Source: Gari tellinella
Taxonomy: Eukaryota; Mollusca; Bivalvia; Cardiida; Psammobiidae
NCBI GenBank assembly: GCA_922989275.2
Contig: OV277858.1
Coordinates: 97,140,794 to 97,204,793, forward strand
Direction of reading: 5' to 3'
DNA length: 64,000 nt
How positions within the stretch are numbered: the stretch's first letter is position 1; the number at the start of each line of letters is the position of its first letter. Both the position numbers and the translations under genes were made by a program. Shown here piece after piece: positions 42,056 to 51,674 of this stretch. The notes under the pieces were generated by a model. That model was given only the letters and a program-made list of their open reading frames with translations. It ran no database searches and was not told where the DNA came from.

Positions 42056-42324
42056 GATTTGAGACTTTTGTTTTTCCTGTGACCTTCTTAAAGCAAACAA
42101 TTGACACATCTTTTTCGGAAAAATGCGTATCAAACCATGTTTATTATTTCTATAACACTTCATCGTGTACAATATAACAATAATTGAATCTATATGAAAT
42201 GAGGGAAAGGAATTATAGACCTACATATGGGTGGTAACTTTCTAGTGAAATATATTGAAATGTTTTTTCCGATACTTTCAATATTGAGAAACAAATTGGC
42301 GTGCAGCTATATCAATGTGAAAAA

Positions 42325-42570
42325 GGTATGTTGCTCCATTTCTGTTCTTCGGAGGGAGTTGATATAGGGATGGGAAAATTAAGACTTAGCTTACATTTGC
42401 AAATAGCTTGAATCCAGATCAGAAGCCGTGTAACCCGGCGTATGGTTTGGATTCAAGATGTTTGTCACTCGTCATGAAATCCCTTCTGTCAAAATGTCCA
42501 CTAATATGTAAAATTTAGAGATAACCGGCAGACGACAACGGTAACTCCCGATAATAAACGAAAGAGCTGT
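42325..42570 (-). mobile_element. MITE-E, ends worn
   Basis: CTTCGGAGGGAGTTGATATA, core 1 (42399-42462, GAATCCAGATCAGAAGCC), CAAAATGTCCACTAATATG and GGCAGACGACAACGG follow family E in reverse. Confidence 0.65.
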
Positions 42571-42635
42571 AACCCCAAAGTTGAAATGCAAAGGTTCTCA
42601 TCGAGATTCCGCCCTGCCAGATAAATATACGGGCC

Positions 42636-42813
42636 TATAGAAACAGTTTAGAGCCATATCAGACACCAGTTAATCCGGCATATAATCCGGCTTTGTTTGC
42701 CATTCATATTTAAATAAATCGTTTGAAAAATCTAAATAATTTTCTATATTTTATTGTTATGAATTTGTGTTTTGTTTGCGTTTGCAAAGGACAGAATAAA
42801 TTTATTCACTGTA
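42636..42813 (+). mobile_element. MITE-A, left end missing
   Basis: Starts at a worn core 1 (AAACAGTTTAGAGCCATATC); right arm TTTGTTTGCGTTTGCAAAGG; end TTTATTCACTGTA. Confidence 0.65.
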
Positions 42814-43166
42814 TAGTCTGTGTTTCTATGACAATTCAAATATAGATGAGATTAACTTGTGCTTTCGAAGACTACAATCTCAAAAGCATAAAACAAACGT
42901 CAATTTCCGGTATTATAATTCTCATGGCATTATATCTTTTTAAAAGAATCGCAAATTTTAATGTATTTTGACATCAAATATGCCACACTTTGAATCTTTC
43001 TTCTGACTAGACGTATAAAATTAGTTTACTGGGAATAAATTTGTTTTAGCCATCTGTGTTGTCCTTAGAGTATATTTTGCTCTAATACCCTTTTGTATCA
43101 AACATGCGATGTAAGCACCCTGGGTAAAATTGTTAGATTCATACTTTAAGCCTTTGAATACATCGA
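42814..43166. other. Unassigned stretch
   Basis: No gene or repeat recognised. Confidence 0.3.
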
Positions 43167-43352
43167 TATGAGTGACAAACAGTTTTGAGCCTATTCAGAC
43201 GCCGTGTGAATCGGCTTTTGATCTGGATTGATATGGATCTAAACTGTTTATACCAGTGGCATCTTGATCCGTATCGATGGGATTTGCATGTAAATACATA
43301 ATCACTCTTAAATTTGCAAATAGTTTTGATCCAGGTCATTGGCCGCATAACA
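43167..43352. repeat. Two worn core 1 copies in series
   Basis: GTGACAAACAGTTTTGAGCC (43170) with a damaged stem and mirror to 43250, then GCAAATAGTTTTGATCCAGG (43315). No termini. Confidence 0.4.
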
Positions 43353-43402
43353 TAATTAATCAATTATATCTATATTCTAAAAATGTGATTATTGAGTAGC
43401 AC

Positions 43403-43563
43403 GTCTAGCGCGTCGACTGATCAGCCTCCAAACTGTTCGGCACTTATATAAATGTTTCTTTTTTAAATTATAAGTAAGAATGCCAAATATATAAGGTGAT
43501 GATAGTATTGCATCGGCTTTGCTATATACGGGATATAATGTCATGATGGCAGTGAAAGGTTTC
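43403..43563 (-). repeat. MITE-D right half
   Basis: Right arm of core 1 (GACTGATCAGCCTCCAAACT), then ATGTCATGATGGCAGTGAAA at the end. Confidence 0.5.
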
Positions 43564-43625
43564 AAATATAACTACAGAGCACGTGCCATTGTTATTGAAG
43601 GGCATTATATATCATTATTAGATAA

Positions 43626-43833
43626 ACAGAGGAGAATAATCAATTCGTTCCCGGTTGAGCGTTTAGAAGACGCCAACGCAATAAAATAAAATGAAGAAAA
43701 TGCCAGCTTCTAAAACTTAGAGTGGATGGGGTACCCGGTGTCTAATCTAGCTCCATATTGTTTGTATGCAATAGGTATAATTTAGTACGAGTAAACGCGT
43801 TTACTGGGAAAGAATAATGTATTCTCCATTGTA
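43626..43833 (-). mobile_element. MITE-A, core half lost
   Basis: AGGAGAATAATCAATTCGTT start, GGTACCCGGTGTCTAATC in place of the full hairpin, GAGTAAACGCGTTTACTGGG and end ATTCTCCATTGTA. Confidence 0.7.
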
Positions 43834-44200
43834 GTACTGATGAGTTCAACAACATCGTGACGTGCAATGTTTATAAGTGCGTGTAATATATTGTTATATT
43901 CTAATATTTAGACCTGTCTCAACACACTATTCTTTCAAAACAAAACTGTTTATCGGATGTGACAAAAAAGCATTGAAAATATATAGAACAAAATGCTTAA
44001 TACGAAAAATGACACACTCAAAACATCTTTGTTTATTGGGAAGGTTGAGTAAATATTAGGTCAGACTTAATGTTTGTTTTCAGTTTTTAAACTCGTGTTA
44101 AACCACAATACAAAACATTTACATGAAAATAGTGTAGACTGAATAATCAAGTTTGCTTTTTAGATGAACGATGAACACTGAGCGCTTTGCACGAATCTAT

Positions 44201-44447
44201 TTAACCTTGTCAGTGCCAAATTATCGTGAGGTGTTTACCCTATTCACCGGCATATTGTTATATGTAAAATATTGTTGGCTGTCATATCAGTTCAAAGTTA
44301 GATTAAAAGCAGTATTACTGACGTTATTTCAAAGATTGTCTAACAGTTTTAATGCTGATGAGACACCGCGGTACGCAGCATCTCAGTGGTCAGGGTCCAA
44401 AAGGTTCGCAAAGTCATATTTTGCGTCATTGACAGCGAGAAGGTTAA
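44201..44447 (+). mobile_element. MITE-D, worn full length
   Basis: TTAACCTTGTCAGTGCCAAA to TGACAGCGAGAAGGTTAA; core 1 is TTTTAATGCTGATGAGACAC with a CGCGGTACGCAGC stem. Confidence 0.7.
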
Positions 44448-45227
44448 GCGAAAATATTTTCGATGTTCCAAAAGTGATGGTATTTGATTGAATAAACACA
44501 AGAAAACAGGTTTAGCACAAATATATGGTCAATCACGCTAACATTATGGGCAAAAGACGACATACTCGTATTTTGCTACAATTAAAATTCCACAAAAGAT
44601 ATTTCAAGATTTCCATTAATTTGTAATGGTATTTTTGTGACAGACAGGTAAAAAATAGAAGTAGTAAACACCAATGGTTCTAATCTATCAATTAATAAGT
44701 ATATTCATATTATTTGAAAACATTTCCGCTTTCACTGATACATAGTTTTAATTACAGTCTTTAATAAGATCATACATTAAGTCCCTAGGTCCTTATAGGC
44801 GGTTATATCAGTAGTACGAATATGATGCAAATAAGCTGTAAATACAAACGGACTACAGTATTGAAAAGAAGCAAGTTAAAGCTGTGTTACTAGTAATTTT
44901 ATTGGAGGCAAACTATTCCACTGATAAGCCTTCAGTCTGTATACACTCAGTATGTTTACATATAGCAGTGCTTACTTAAACATTGATACAATGACTGAAC
45001 TAACAGCCGAAAACTTTATTTATTTATTTTAAAACACAGACCAAAACACATTTTTAGAAAGTGCATACTAAACTGATGAAATCTACTTCACCAACCTTCA
45101 ACAGTTTATCGGTTACATAGTTTACTCCAAAAAAATACGCCTTCCACATCTCTTATTATTTCTTCAATAAGAAATACAATCCTTGCCGAGGAAGCTCTGA
45201 ACATGAAACATGGAAGGAAGTTTCCAG
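44448..45227. other. Unassigned 0.8 kb
   Basis: AT-rich; no element ends, no coding frame. Confidence 0.35.
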
Positions 45228-45346
45228 TGGGCTACTTATAACAGGTTAAAAATAAAGCAGACGTACCCTAAGACTTATTTTGCTTTACTTTCAACCTGGT
45301 TTAAATGGCCACCTGTCTACAAAAATAGAAACAGGTTATGGGTTAA
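45228..45346 (-). mobile_element. MITE-C, shortened copy
   Basis: AACAGGTTAAAAATAAAGCA and TTTACTTTCAACCTGGTTTA are core 2 arms around a diverged centre. AAACAGGTTATGGGTTAA is the family C end in reverse. The long arm is missing. Confidence 0.65.
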
Positions 45347-45783
45347 CGGGTTAAACTTATTTAATAAATGTACTGGATTGTAAATCTCACTCACAGAAAA
45401 ATAAATAACTGTGAATTAACTAATGAGTCGTGTAATATCAATACACTTAACCCTTGCAAAAATGTAAACTACATGCAATTCGATCACCTAGTTATATATA
45501 ATATAAGTATATGATTGTATGATTTGATATTACTGTATATGATAATCTTTTGTGAACGTTTCATGATCCTAGCTCTTATTTCATAAATTCTCTTCCCAAT
45601 AGAATTGCAAGTAATTGATTTTCTAAAGTCTTGCCTATTTGAACACAAAACAACACAACGGCTTTGTACCATTTTGACATCCTAATACAACACAGACTAC
45701 ACATTATTCCACCCCGAATGATTCATGGACTGCTCGGTCAAGTGGCGATTTAAGTTCGCTGTTTATGGTTTACGTGGATTATG
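45347..45783. other. Unassigned stretch
   Basis: No element or gene recognised. Confidence 0.3.
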
Positions 45784-45885
45784 CTAACGGTATCCGGCGG
45801 CTGATCTGTCTCCGAACTGTTTGCAATGAAAGTAATAGTTTAAGCATAAATGCGTTTTTTGGAAAAGAAATGACGTCTTATCCAA
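45784..45885 (-). repeat. MITE-A right half
   Basis: Right core arm TCTCCGAACTGTTTGC, then TTTAAGCATAAATGCG and TGACGTCTTATCC. Confidence 0.6.
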
Positions 45886-46011
45886 TTAACGTCGTCTGTA
45901 AATGACGAGTTCAATGTGCTATTTGAATAGGGTGTTTAAAATGTGTCACAAATTTGTTGTCGAGCTTGTAAATTGTATTTCAGCAAAATCAACATGCAGT
46001 GTTGGGTACAA

Positions 46012-46466
46012 TGCGGCATATGTTAATTTTTCACAATAAATGTGTTTGTGTGAGAAAAAAATACCAGACCCGGGTGACCAGGGCTTCCAAACTGTTTGCT
46101 ATTCAGATAATAATATATATTCTAGATAATAATATTTTTTTCAAGAAAGTGCCTTTCCTGTATTTCCTTTAACCCATTACCCCATAGCCTGTTTATATTT
46201 TTGAAAATAGGTGACTACTTAAAGCAGGTTGAAAGTAAAGCAGAATGCGCCATATGGCGCATTCTGCTTTACTTTCAGTCTGCTTTAAGCTTTTACCAGC
46301 TCGAATATGGAAAGTATTAAATATGACACATATTAATTACGGTATAATTTGGAACTATTTTCTTCAGCGGATGAATAAAATGCATGTGCTAAAAGTCGCT
46401 TCCATAAGGGAAGGGTTAAATGCGTTTGCATTACATTTACGTTTAAATAACGTCTTCTCCGTTGTA
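46012..46466 (+). mobile_element. MITE-A, worn, split by a nested MITE-C
   Basis: TTTTTCACAATAAATGTGTT and core trace CCCGGGTGACCAGGGCTTCC lie left of the C copy. GCGTTTGCATTACATTTACG, TCTTCTCCGTTGTA resumes to its right, sharing the TTAA. Confidence 0.7.
46169..46419 (+). mobile_element. MITE-C, full length (251 bp), nested in MITE-A
   Basis: TTAACCCATTACCCCATAGC to CATAAGGGAAGGGTTAA. Core 2 folds around GCGCCATATGGCGC, another matched centre. Confidence 0.88.
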
Positions 46467-46778
46467 CATCGCAGTCTTGGTGCGTTTTTTTTATCAAACT
46501 GACGAATAAGCTGTCTATGGATGCCCATGCTGCTGGTTTGATTATACATTTGTGTATTATCTAAACACAAGAAAAACAAACTTGACAAATTGAATGTCAC
46601 TTGTTCTCTTAATTTGGTGCTTGTGCATTTGATCAAACTTGCAACTTTTGGACATTGCTGTCTAGTGTAGTTTATCTAGCTGGTTAATTAGAGTCAGTAA
46701 GGTCTACACTTTCAATCTTGAGTATATAAAAGTGCTGGTTAATTGGCTGGACGTAAATGTGTTAATGCTTTTTACAGA
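46467..46778. other. Unassigned stretch, partly repeated elsewhere
   Basis: The segment around 46555-46690 (AACAAACTTGACAAATTGAA, GACATTGCTGTCTAGTGTAG, TTTATCTAGCTGG) is mirrored around 51415-51570 (AGCTTGATAAACTACACTAG, GACAGCAATGT), so this is a diverged inverted dispersed repeat of unknown type. Confidence 0.45.
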
Positions 46779-46985
46779 TATAGTCGAAATATGTTATTTC
46801 CCATTTTTACCGACATAAACGAATCGCAAATGCATTTCGATAATATGTAAAAAACGCTAGCTTTTAATCTATTCTTACGATTTCTTGAATTGAGTGGCAC
46901 ATAGTTACAAACTGTTTTTGCAATAAGAATAATTCAATTAACATAAACGCGTCTATTTGCAAAGAATATGGTCGTCTTCTTTGTC
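46779..46985 (-). mobile_element. MITE-A, core lost
   Basis: AGTCGAAATATGTTATTTCC and AACATAAACGCGTCTATTTG frame a region where core 1 is reduced to GGCACATAGTTACAAACTG. Confidence 0.55.
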
Positions 46986-47095
46986 CGGTCTAACCCTCGG
47001 TCAATCGAGGGTATATGTTCCGCCATGAGCATTTTACAGAACTGGTTAGGTGCCTGTCAATACATGTAAACGTTGTCACCTTCGTAATCAGTATG

Positions 47096-47232
47096 ATACG
47101 CGGCGTCTGATCTTGATTCAAGCTGTTTGTAAATATATACCAAGTCTTTATTTTCCCTCCCTATTGCATATAACAACCCCGCCGACCAGCACACGCATGT
47201 TAGGTGATGTTAGGAGTAGAGGGAGCACTGTA
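47096..47232 (+). mobile_element. MITE-E right half
   Basis: TACGCGGCGTCTGATCTTG, TTCAAGCTGTTTGTAA, then CCCTCCCTATTGC and end GTAGAGGGAGCACTGTA. Confidence 0.65.
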
Positions 47233-47280
47233 GTACAAACACATTTATTGGGAAAGAATAACGTCATCTCTACGCTATGT
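47233..47280 (-). repeat. MITE-A terminal fragment
   Basis: ACACATTTATTGGGAAAGAA, TAACGTCATCTCTACG. Confidence 0.55.
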
Positions 47281-47553
47281 TATGGTACAATTGCAGTGCC
47301 AGTCAGTTTACAGGAACAATCACTGTCACAACAATAACCAGTTGTATCAAACACTAAAACGAAATGACAGTAAACATCTTAAATCATAATCACATTAACA
47401 ATTGGATATCATATTGATGACGACAGCAAACTTGTTGTTACCGGTAGCAGGCACTTTAGTTGTTCTGTAAATTACGCATGACTACAAATGCGCGCTCGGC
47501 TGATCGATGTTCAACTGCAGAACACTCAATTACAACGCTATACCTTTATACAA

Positions 47554-47804
47554 TACAGTGGAGAATCTGTTATTCTTTCCCAATAAACGCGTTTACGCTA
47601 AAACTTTTATTTGCGGTGCAAACAGTTTGGAGCCAGATCAGACGCCGGGTAACCCGGCGTCTGATCAGGCTCCAAACTGTTTGCCACCAAGATAAACAAG
47701 AATTATCAGAACTGTCCAAAAAGTTGTACTTTTCTACGTTTTAGTGCTTTGCGTTTGCGTACGTTTGCGTTTAAACGGGAAAGAATAACAGATTCTCCAC
47801 TGTA
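47554..47804 (+). mobile_element. MITE-A, young subfamily (251 bp)
   Basis: TACAGTGGAGAATCTGTTAT to CAGATTCTCCACTGTA, with intact core 1 and the young-group marks. Confidence 0.92.
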
Positions 47805-47872
47805 CGTGTTTATGCTATAACAAGTACAGTGATCCCTCTACTTTATATAACTCGTGTTTATGCTTTAACAAG
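47805..47872 (+). repeat. 20-bp flank repeated before two MITE-E starts
   Basis: CGTGTTTATGCTATAACAAG (47805) and CGTGTTTATGCTTTAACAAG (47853) each precede TACAGTG.TCCCTC. The first E start is only about 25 bp long. Confidence 0.7.
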
Positions 47873-48204
47873 TACAGTGGTCCCTCCCTACAACGGCCCT
47901 CCCACCAACAATTCCCTCCTTACAGCAACGTTTGCCGCCCCCTAAAACACCAAGAAAATCAATAACTATCCATGGCTGCAATGTCGCCTGCTTAAAAGTG
48001 TCGTTTGTTGTTTTTCTCAAAGTTACATGATGGGCATTTTGATAGAAAACAACTAAATGACGAGTGACTAACAGCTTGAATCCAGATCTGGAATCAAGCT
48101 GTTTGCTAATATAAGCCAATCTCCATACCTATAACGACTCCCTCCGAACAACGCATACACTCTTTGGCACCCATCGGGTGTCGTTGAAGAGAGGGAGAGC
48201 TATA
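47873..48204 (+). mobile_element. MITE-E, core reduced
   Basis: TACAGTGGTCCCTCCCTACA to AAGAGAGGGAGAGCTATA. Arms with CAATGTCGCCTGCTTAAAAG are clear. Core is only AGCTTGAATCCAGATCTGG and mirror, a shorter but still perfect hairpin. Confidence 0.8.
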
Positions 48205-48211
48205 TTGCTAT

Positions 48212-48268
48212 TGCAAACCGTTTGAAACCCGGCATTTGACCATGTTCCAAACTATTTGCCACTCAGAT
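48212..48268 (+). repeat. MITE-A core fragment
   Basis: TGCAAACCGTTTGAAACCCG and TCCAAACTATTTGCCACTCA; inner stem missing. Confidence 0.4.
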
Positions 48269-48304
48269 GAAAATACATCGTTAGAAAAACAACAATATTC
48301 TATT

Positions 48305-48378
48305 GTCCGCGGTAGTGGTCCAGTGGTAATTCACGGGAATATGGTACCAGGGGTTGTGAGTTCGATCCTCCGCCGGAC
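48305..48378 (+). repeat. tRNA-like unit (74 nt)
   Basis: GTCCGCGGTAGTGGTCCAGT at the 5' end and GCCGGAC at the 3' end pair at five of seven acceptor positions. The B box is GAGTTCGATCCTC. T-stem pairing is incomplete, so a SINE head or pseudogene is more likely than a working tRNA. Confidence 0.5.
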
Positions 48379-48601
48379 TAGCGGTATGACTAGGGGTTTA
48401 AACTTTAATTGGGTACATGTGAAGGGTCTGAGCCGGTACTGCGGCTGCCTACGCGCCATATCTTAGCAGTACTGTAGGCAAGATGGCTAAATGATCAGGG
48501 GAATGAATGTACAGTCGGCTAAGCGGTCAATCGGACTGAAAGAAATAAATACGAAAGACTCAAGCAGGAAACGTAACACAAACAATACACCCACCTCTCA
48601 A

Positions 48602-48654
48602 GCAGAACACACACACACAGTCATACCACAACAAACACACACACACACGCAATA
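48602..48654 (+). repeat. AC-rich simple repeat
   Basis: ACACACACACAGTC and AACACACACACACACACGC. Confidence 0.8.
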
Positions 48655-49112
48655 CCATTCCTTCATCTACACTCTAAATAGAAAACAACACGCAAGACAA
48701 ACATAAAGCAAAGTGAATATAGGAGCCCGCCTTGGTACGGTCAGTATTGTCTGACAATATTGACCTGACGTTGAACTTTATGCAAGAATAAATTATAATA
48801 AGACGACACAGTATAAATCAATAATCGATAGCCTTCGTACACTTTCGGGTTATTTCGGCTGATTACGTGAATCTTGTTACAGTTGTGATCCTCAGTGGAT
48901 TAACACTCCACATTGATCAAGTTCAAAAAAATGTTGTTGATAAACTATTATTCCCGAGTTTCCTACTATAAGGGCTCTATATAATCGCATCTACTAAAAC
49001 GTACCATGTTGCGCTTTCGAGTTGGTTTTAATTCAGGTAAGATCATCGATGTCCTCACCTGCGACTCTTGCCAATATATACCTAATTTAAAACCCCAGAT
49101 GTAACTAATCTG

Positions 49113-49181
49113 CAATAGGTGTGTCGATAGAGCAAGAGATTTGTACCATCGAGGTTCTGGGTTCGAATCCCGATAGAGGGG
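49113..49181 (+). repeat. tRNA-like unit inside element P, plus strand
   Basis: GTGTCGATAGAGCAAGAG at the D-arm position and GGGTTCGAATCCCG as a well-paired T-arm. Box spacing fits a tRNA. Confidence 0.55.
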
Positions 49182-49348
49182 GAAATATTTTTATTTTATA
49201 AAATGTTATTTTATAGACCAAACAGACGCTATGACATACTGTTTTTAAAAATAACAAAATAATCGTGTTCCAATCGATATAGATGCTGTATGATAACTTA
49301 TTAGAAACAGTATAAATTGTAAAAAAAAAAGAAGTGAAAAACGTATGA

Positions 49349-49430
49349 GTATAGCATGGGATTCGAACCACTGACTGTACGGAAAAATAGTGTATAGTCG
49401 TCTCTCTTACCACTTGCGCTAAATACCTGT
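49349..49430 (-). repeat. tRNA-like unit inside element P, minus strand
   Basis: On the minus strand TAGCGCAAGTGGTAAGAG is a full A box and GTGGTTCGAATCCC a full B box. At about 82 nt the unit has room for a long variable arm. Converges on 49113. Confidence 0.6.
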
Positions 49431-49639
49431 CGATATTTGTGGAACCGGGCTATGCTATATTTTCTCGGTGCCGATGTGGTAGCAATGTGCGTTCTCGTAT
49501 AAATGATAACGAAGTGCTCCGAAGCTATATTTAGAAATGCAACACAGTGTGAAATTATGCTAATAGAGGTCACCAACGTCAGGTCAATATTGTCGAACAA
49601 TAGCAATCAATAATCAACTATAAATTAATTAATTATTAA

Positions 49640-50048
49640 CAACCACTGGGGGGTTAAACCTGGGTTTAGGGGCGCCCAACCTCACACTTATCTCCTATAT
49701 TCACCTATAAAGACGAACAGTGTACATAAAATATAAACCCTGTTCCACAACCTCACAATCAAAAAGACCGCCAGCACAGTAAGTAAATACATGTAAAACA
49801 TTTAACAAAAATTCTATGACAAGATCATTAGTAACATGGGAAAGAATTAAACATTCAAGCCCGTGTTAAAAATAACCCACTATGGCAACGGTCAAATTGT
49901 ACTCAAGCGACTAGTCTGTAGTTACGAGTAACTGTAAGACATGGAAGGGTCCAGGGTACGACAGAGAGGGAGAGAAAAAACAAAGCACGAAAATCCGATA
50001 TAACTCTCCCGGTTAAGGACGGCTTTAGAGATACATCATCATGTAGTG
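49640..50048 (-). mobile_element. Presumed 3' region of the Penelope-like element
   Basis: Lies directly downstream (minus strand) of the stop of the Penelope-like frame. No GIY-YIG motif or other coding sequence is readable. The outer boundary is not defined. Confidence 0.4.
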
Positions 50049-51300
50049 CTAAGCCCTGTCTGTCGTCGCACAACCAAAGAGGAAAGCATAGTTATCAATT
50101 GTATATTGATCGATAACCAAACGTGAAGTGCGCAGCAATATAGTTGGATCATAATCTTTTTTGAGGAAACATCTAATACGTTTCACAAATAGGTTTTGAA
50201 AATGTATATGTCCAAGAATCTTCCGAAGTCTGTAAATCACATCACCATAAAACTCCGGATGTGAAATACCTTGCCGCAGAAAAGACTTTAAGTTACATTT
50301 ATACTTGTTAATGAAAGGAAGATTTCTATAAAAGAATTTAGAAAATGTTTTACGAAGTTTATGAAATCTGTACCCCTGTTTAAGAAGCTTTTCAGTAATA
50401 GTTTTATTACGAATGTTGAAGTCCTCAACAGAGGTACAGGCCCTAGCAAAGCGAATAAGTTGTGAAAAAAAACCCGTAAGATGTGGAACGGGGAACATCG
50501 CCATCTAGATGAGGATAATTTACAATACTAAAATCAAAATCATCTCTTTTATCGTAAATCTTAGAAGAAACAATTCCGTTATTTATAAAAAGATCCAAAT
50601 CTAAAAATGGTGCCGACAAGTTTGACTCGTTAGTTTTATTAAGGCGTAGTTCTTTTGGGTAAATAAAAGGAAACAACGTATCAAAAAATGGTTTGTCTAT
50701 ATTAAAAATATCATCTAGATAGCGCGATGTATTGTTAAAGGCTTCGATCATATCTGCCTGTGTATCAGGTTTTAGACTAAGCATAAAGTCCCTCTCATAA
50801 CAGTACAAAAATAGGTCTGCGACAAGGGGCGCACAGTTTGTACCCATAGGAATACCAATCACTTGGCGGTATATGGTACTCCCAAAACGTACATAAATAT
50901 TATCCAGAAGAAATGTTAGTGATTCACAGACATCGGTGCAAGTCCACATAGTGTAATGCTTAACGGTGTCATTTGTAAAAAATGCACGATCAGTATTACA
51001 CGCCAGAAATAGCTTCCTTTCTCTGGCAAAAGTCTTTTCAATAAGTTGTATAAGTTTAGCTTTTATTAGATTATGAGGTAAGTTAGTATATAGTGTTGAA
51101 AAGTCATACGTACTAATATTGCAAGCTTGGTATTTTCTATATTCAAGCTTCGCCAAAATTTCATTAGAGTTTTTGATAGACCAAAACAGATTAAGTCCAA
51201 CATTTTCGTAAGTCTTATTACAATACCTTTGAACATGTTCTTTGATTTTAATTAAAGACGATGTTAAACGTTTGGAAAGCTTATAAAGACTATAGCTTGG
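50049..51300 (-). pseudogene. Penelope-like reverse transcriptase, 5'-truncated and frameshifted
   Basis: Minus-strand reading begins near 51300 with LYKLSKRLTSSLIKIKEHVQ and NLFWSIKNSNEILAKLEY, upstream of any ATG. Then follow TYDFSTLYTNLPH (motif A aspartate), GIPMGTNCAPLVADLFLY (motif B), RYLDDIF (catalytic YLDD) and FLDLDL. This order and wording are those of Penelope-like RTs. At 50465-50472 an A8 run (T8 on the coding strand) shifts the frame; the protein continues in another register with SQLIRFARAC, KLLKQGYRFHKLRKTFSKF and GHIHFQNLFVKRI and stops at 50049. Penelope elements normally carry a GIY-YIG endonuclease after the RT, or before it in permuted types. None is visible here, and the N-terminus is cut. 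The single-base slip could be decay or a sequencing error. Confidence 0.85.
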
Positions 51301-51674
51301 TACTTAACATTTTATTGCGCTAGGCTTATGCTTTGTTTGTGTTAAAAAGGGAAATATTAACAACATTACCACCATATATATAACAACTTTGAACATATTT
51401 ACGCTCACCCAATTTACCAGCTCATTGCTATACTCAAGACTGAAGTATAGACTTTACTAACGTCCAATTAACCAGCTTGATAAACTACACTAGACAGCAA
51501 TGTACAACAGTTGCAAGTTTGATCAAATACACAAGCATTAAGTCCAGAGAACAAGTGATATTCGATTTGTCAAGTTGTAATCTTGTTTTCATATATTATA
51601 ACCAAAACAGCAGCGTGGACATTTATTGACAGTCAATTTGTCAGTGTGATCAAATACTCACGACTTCATTGTAC
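51301..51674. other. Mostly unassigned; shares a dispersed repeat with 46.5-46.7 kb
   Basis: The part around 51415-51570 is an inverted, diverged match to 46555-46690. A further scrap of the same repeat occurs near 53005-53070 and 53300-53400. Confidence 0.45.

Larger units (their letters stand above)
38832..42248 (+). mobile_element. Tc1/mariner-like element bounded by 20-bp TIRs, 3.4 kb, decayed
   Basis: TCACTAGAAAGTTACCACCC at 38832-38851 is exactly mirrored at 42229-42248. A decayed transposase occupies the right third. The left 2.2 kb is unusual for this superfamily (usually 1.2-2.5 kb in all) and contains a convergent tRNA-like pair and a second transposase-like N-terminus, so other elements have probably inserted. 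A clear TA duplication at the outer ends was not seen. Confidence 0.7.
48747..49600. mobile_element. Element family P: 27-bp TIRs enclosing two convergent tRNA-like units (854 bp)
   Basis: TTGTCTGACAATATTGACCT (48747-48766) continuing GACGTTG is mirrored at 49574-49600 with two mismatches. Between the TIRs are a plus-strand tRNA-like unit (49113-49181) and a minus-strand one (49349-49430). No protein frame. I do not know a described family with this layout. Confidence 0.6.

Noticed and set aside
48305..49430. Functional tRNA genes
   Set aside because: A and B boxes are present, but acceptor and T-stem pairing is incomplete or the D-arm is altered; SINE or element-borne origin fits better.
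50443..50504. Programmed frameshift between two Penelope-like reading frames
   Set aside because: The break lies in an A8/T8 homopolymer within an otherwise continuous domain, so an indel by decay or sequencing error is simpler. No pseudoknot or conserved slippery arrangement is evident.
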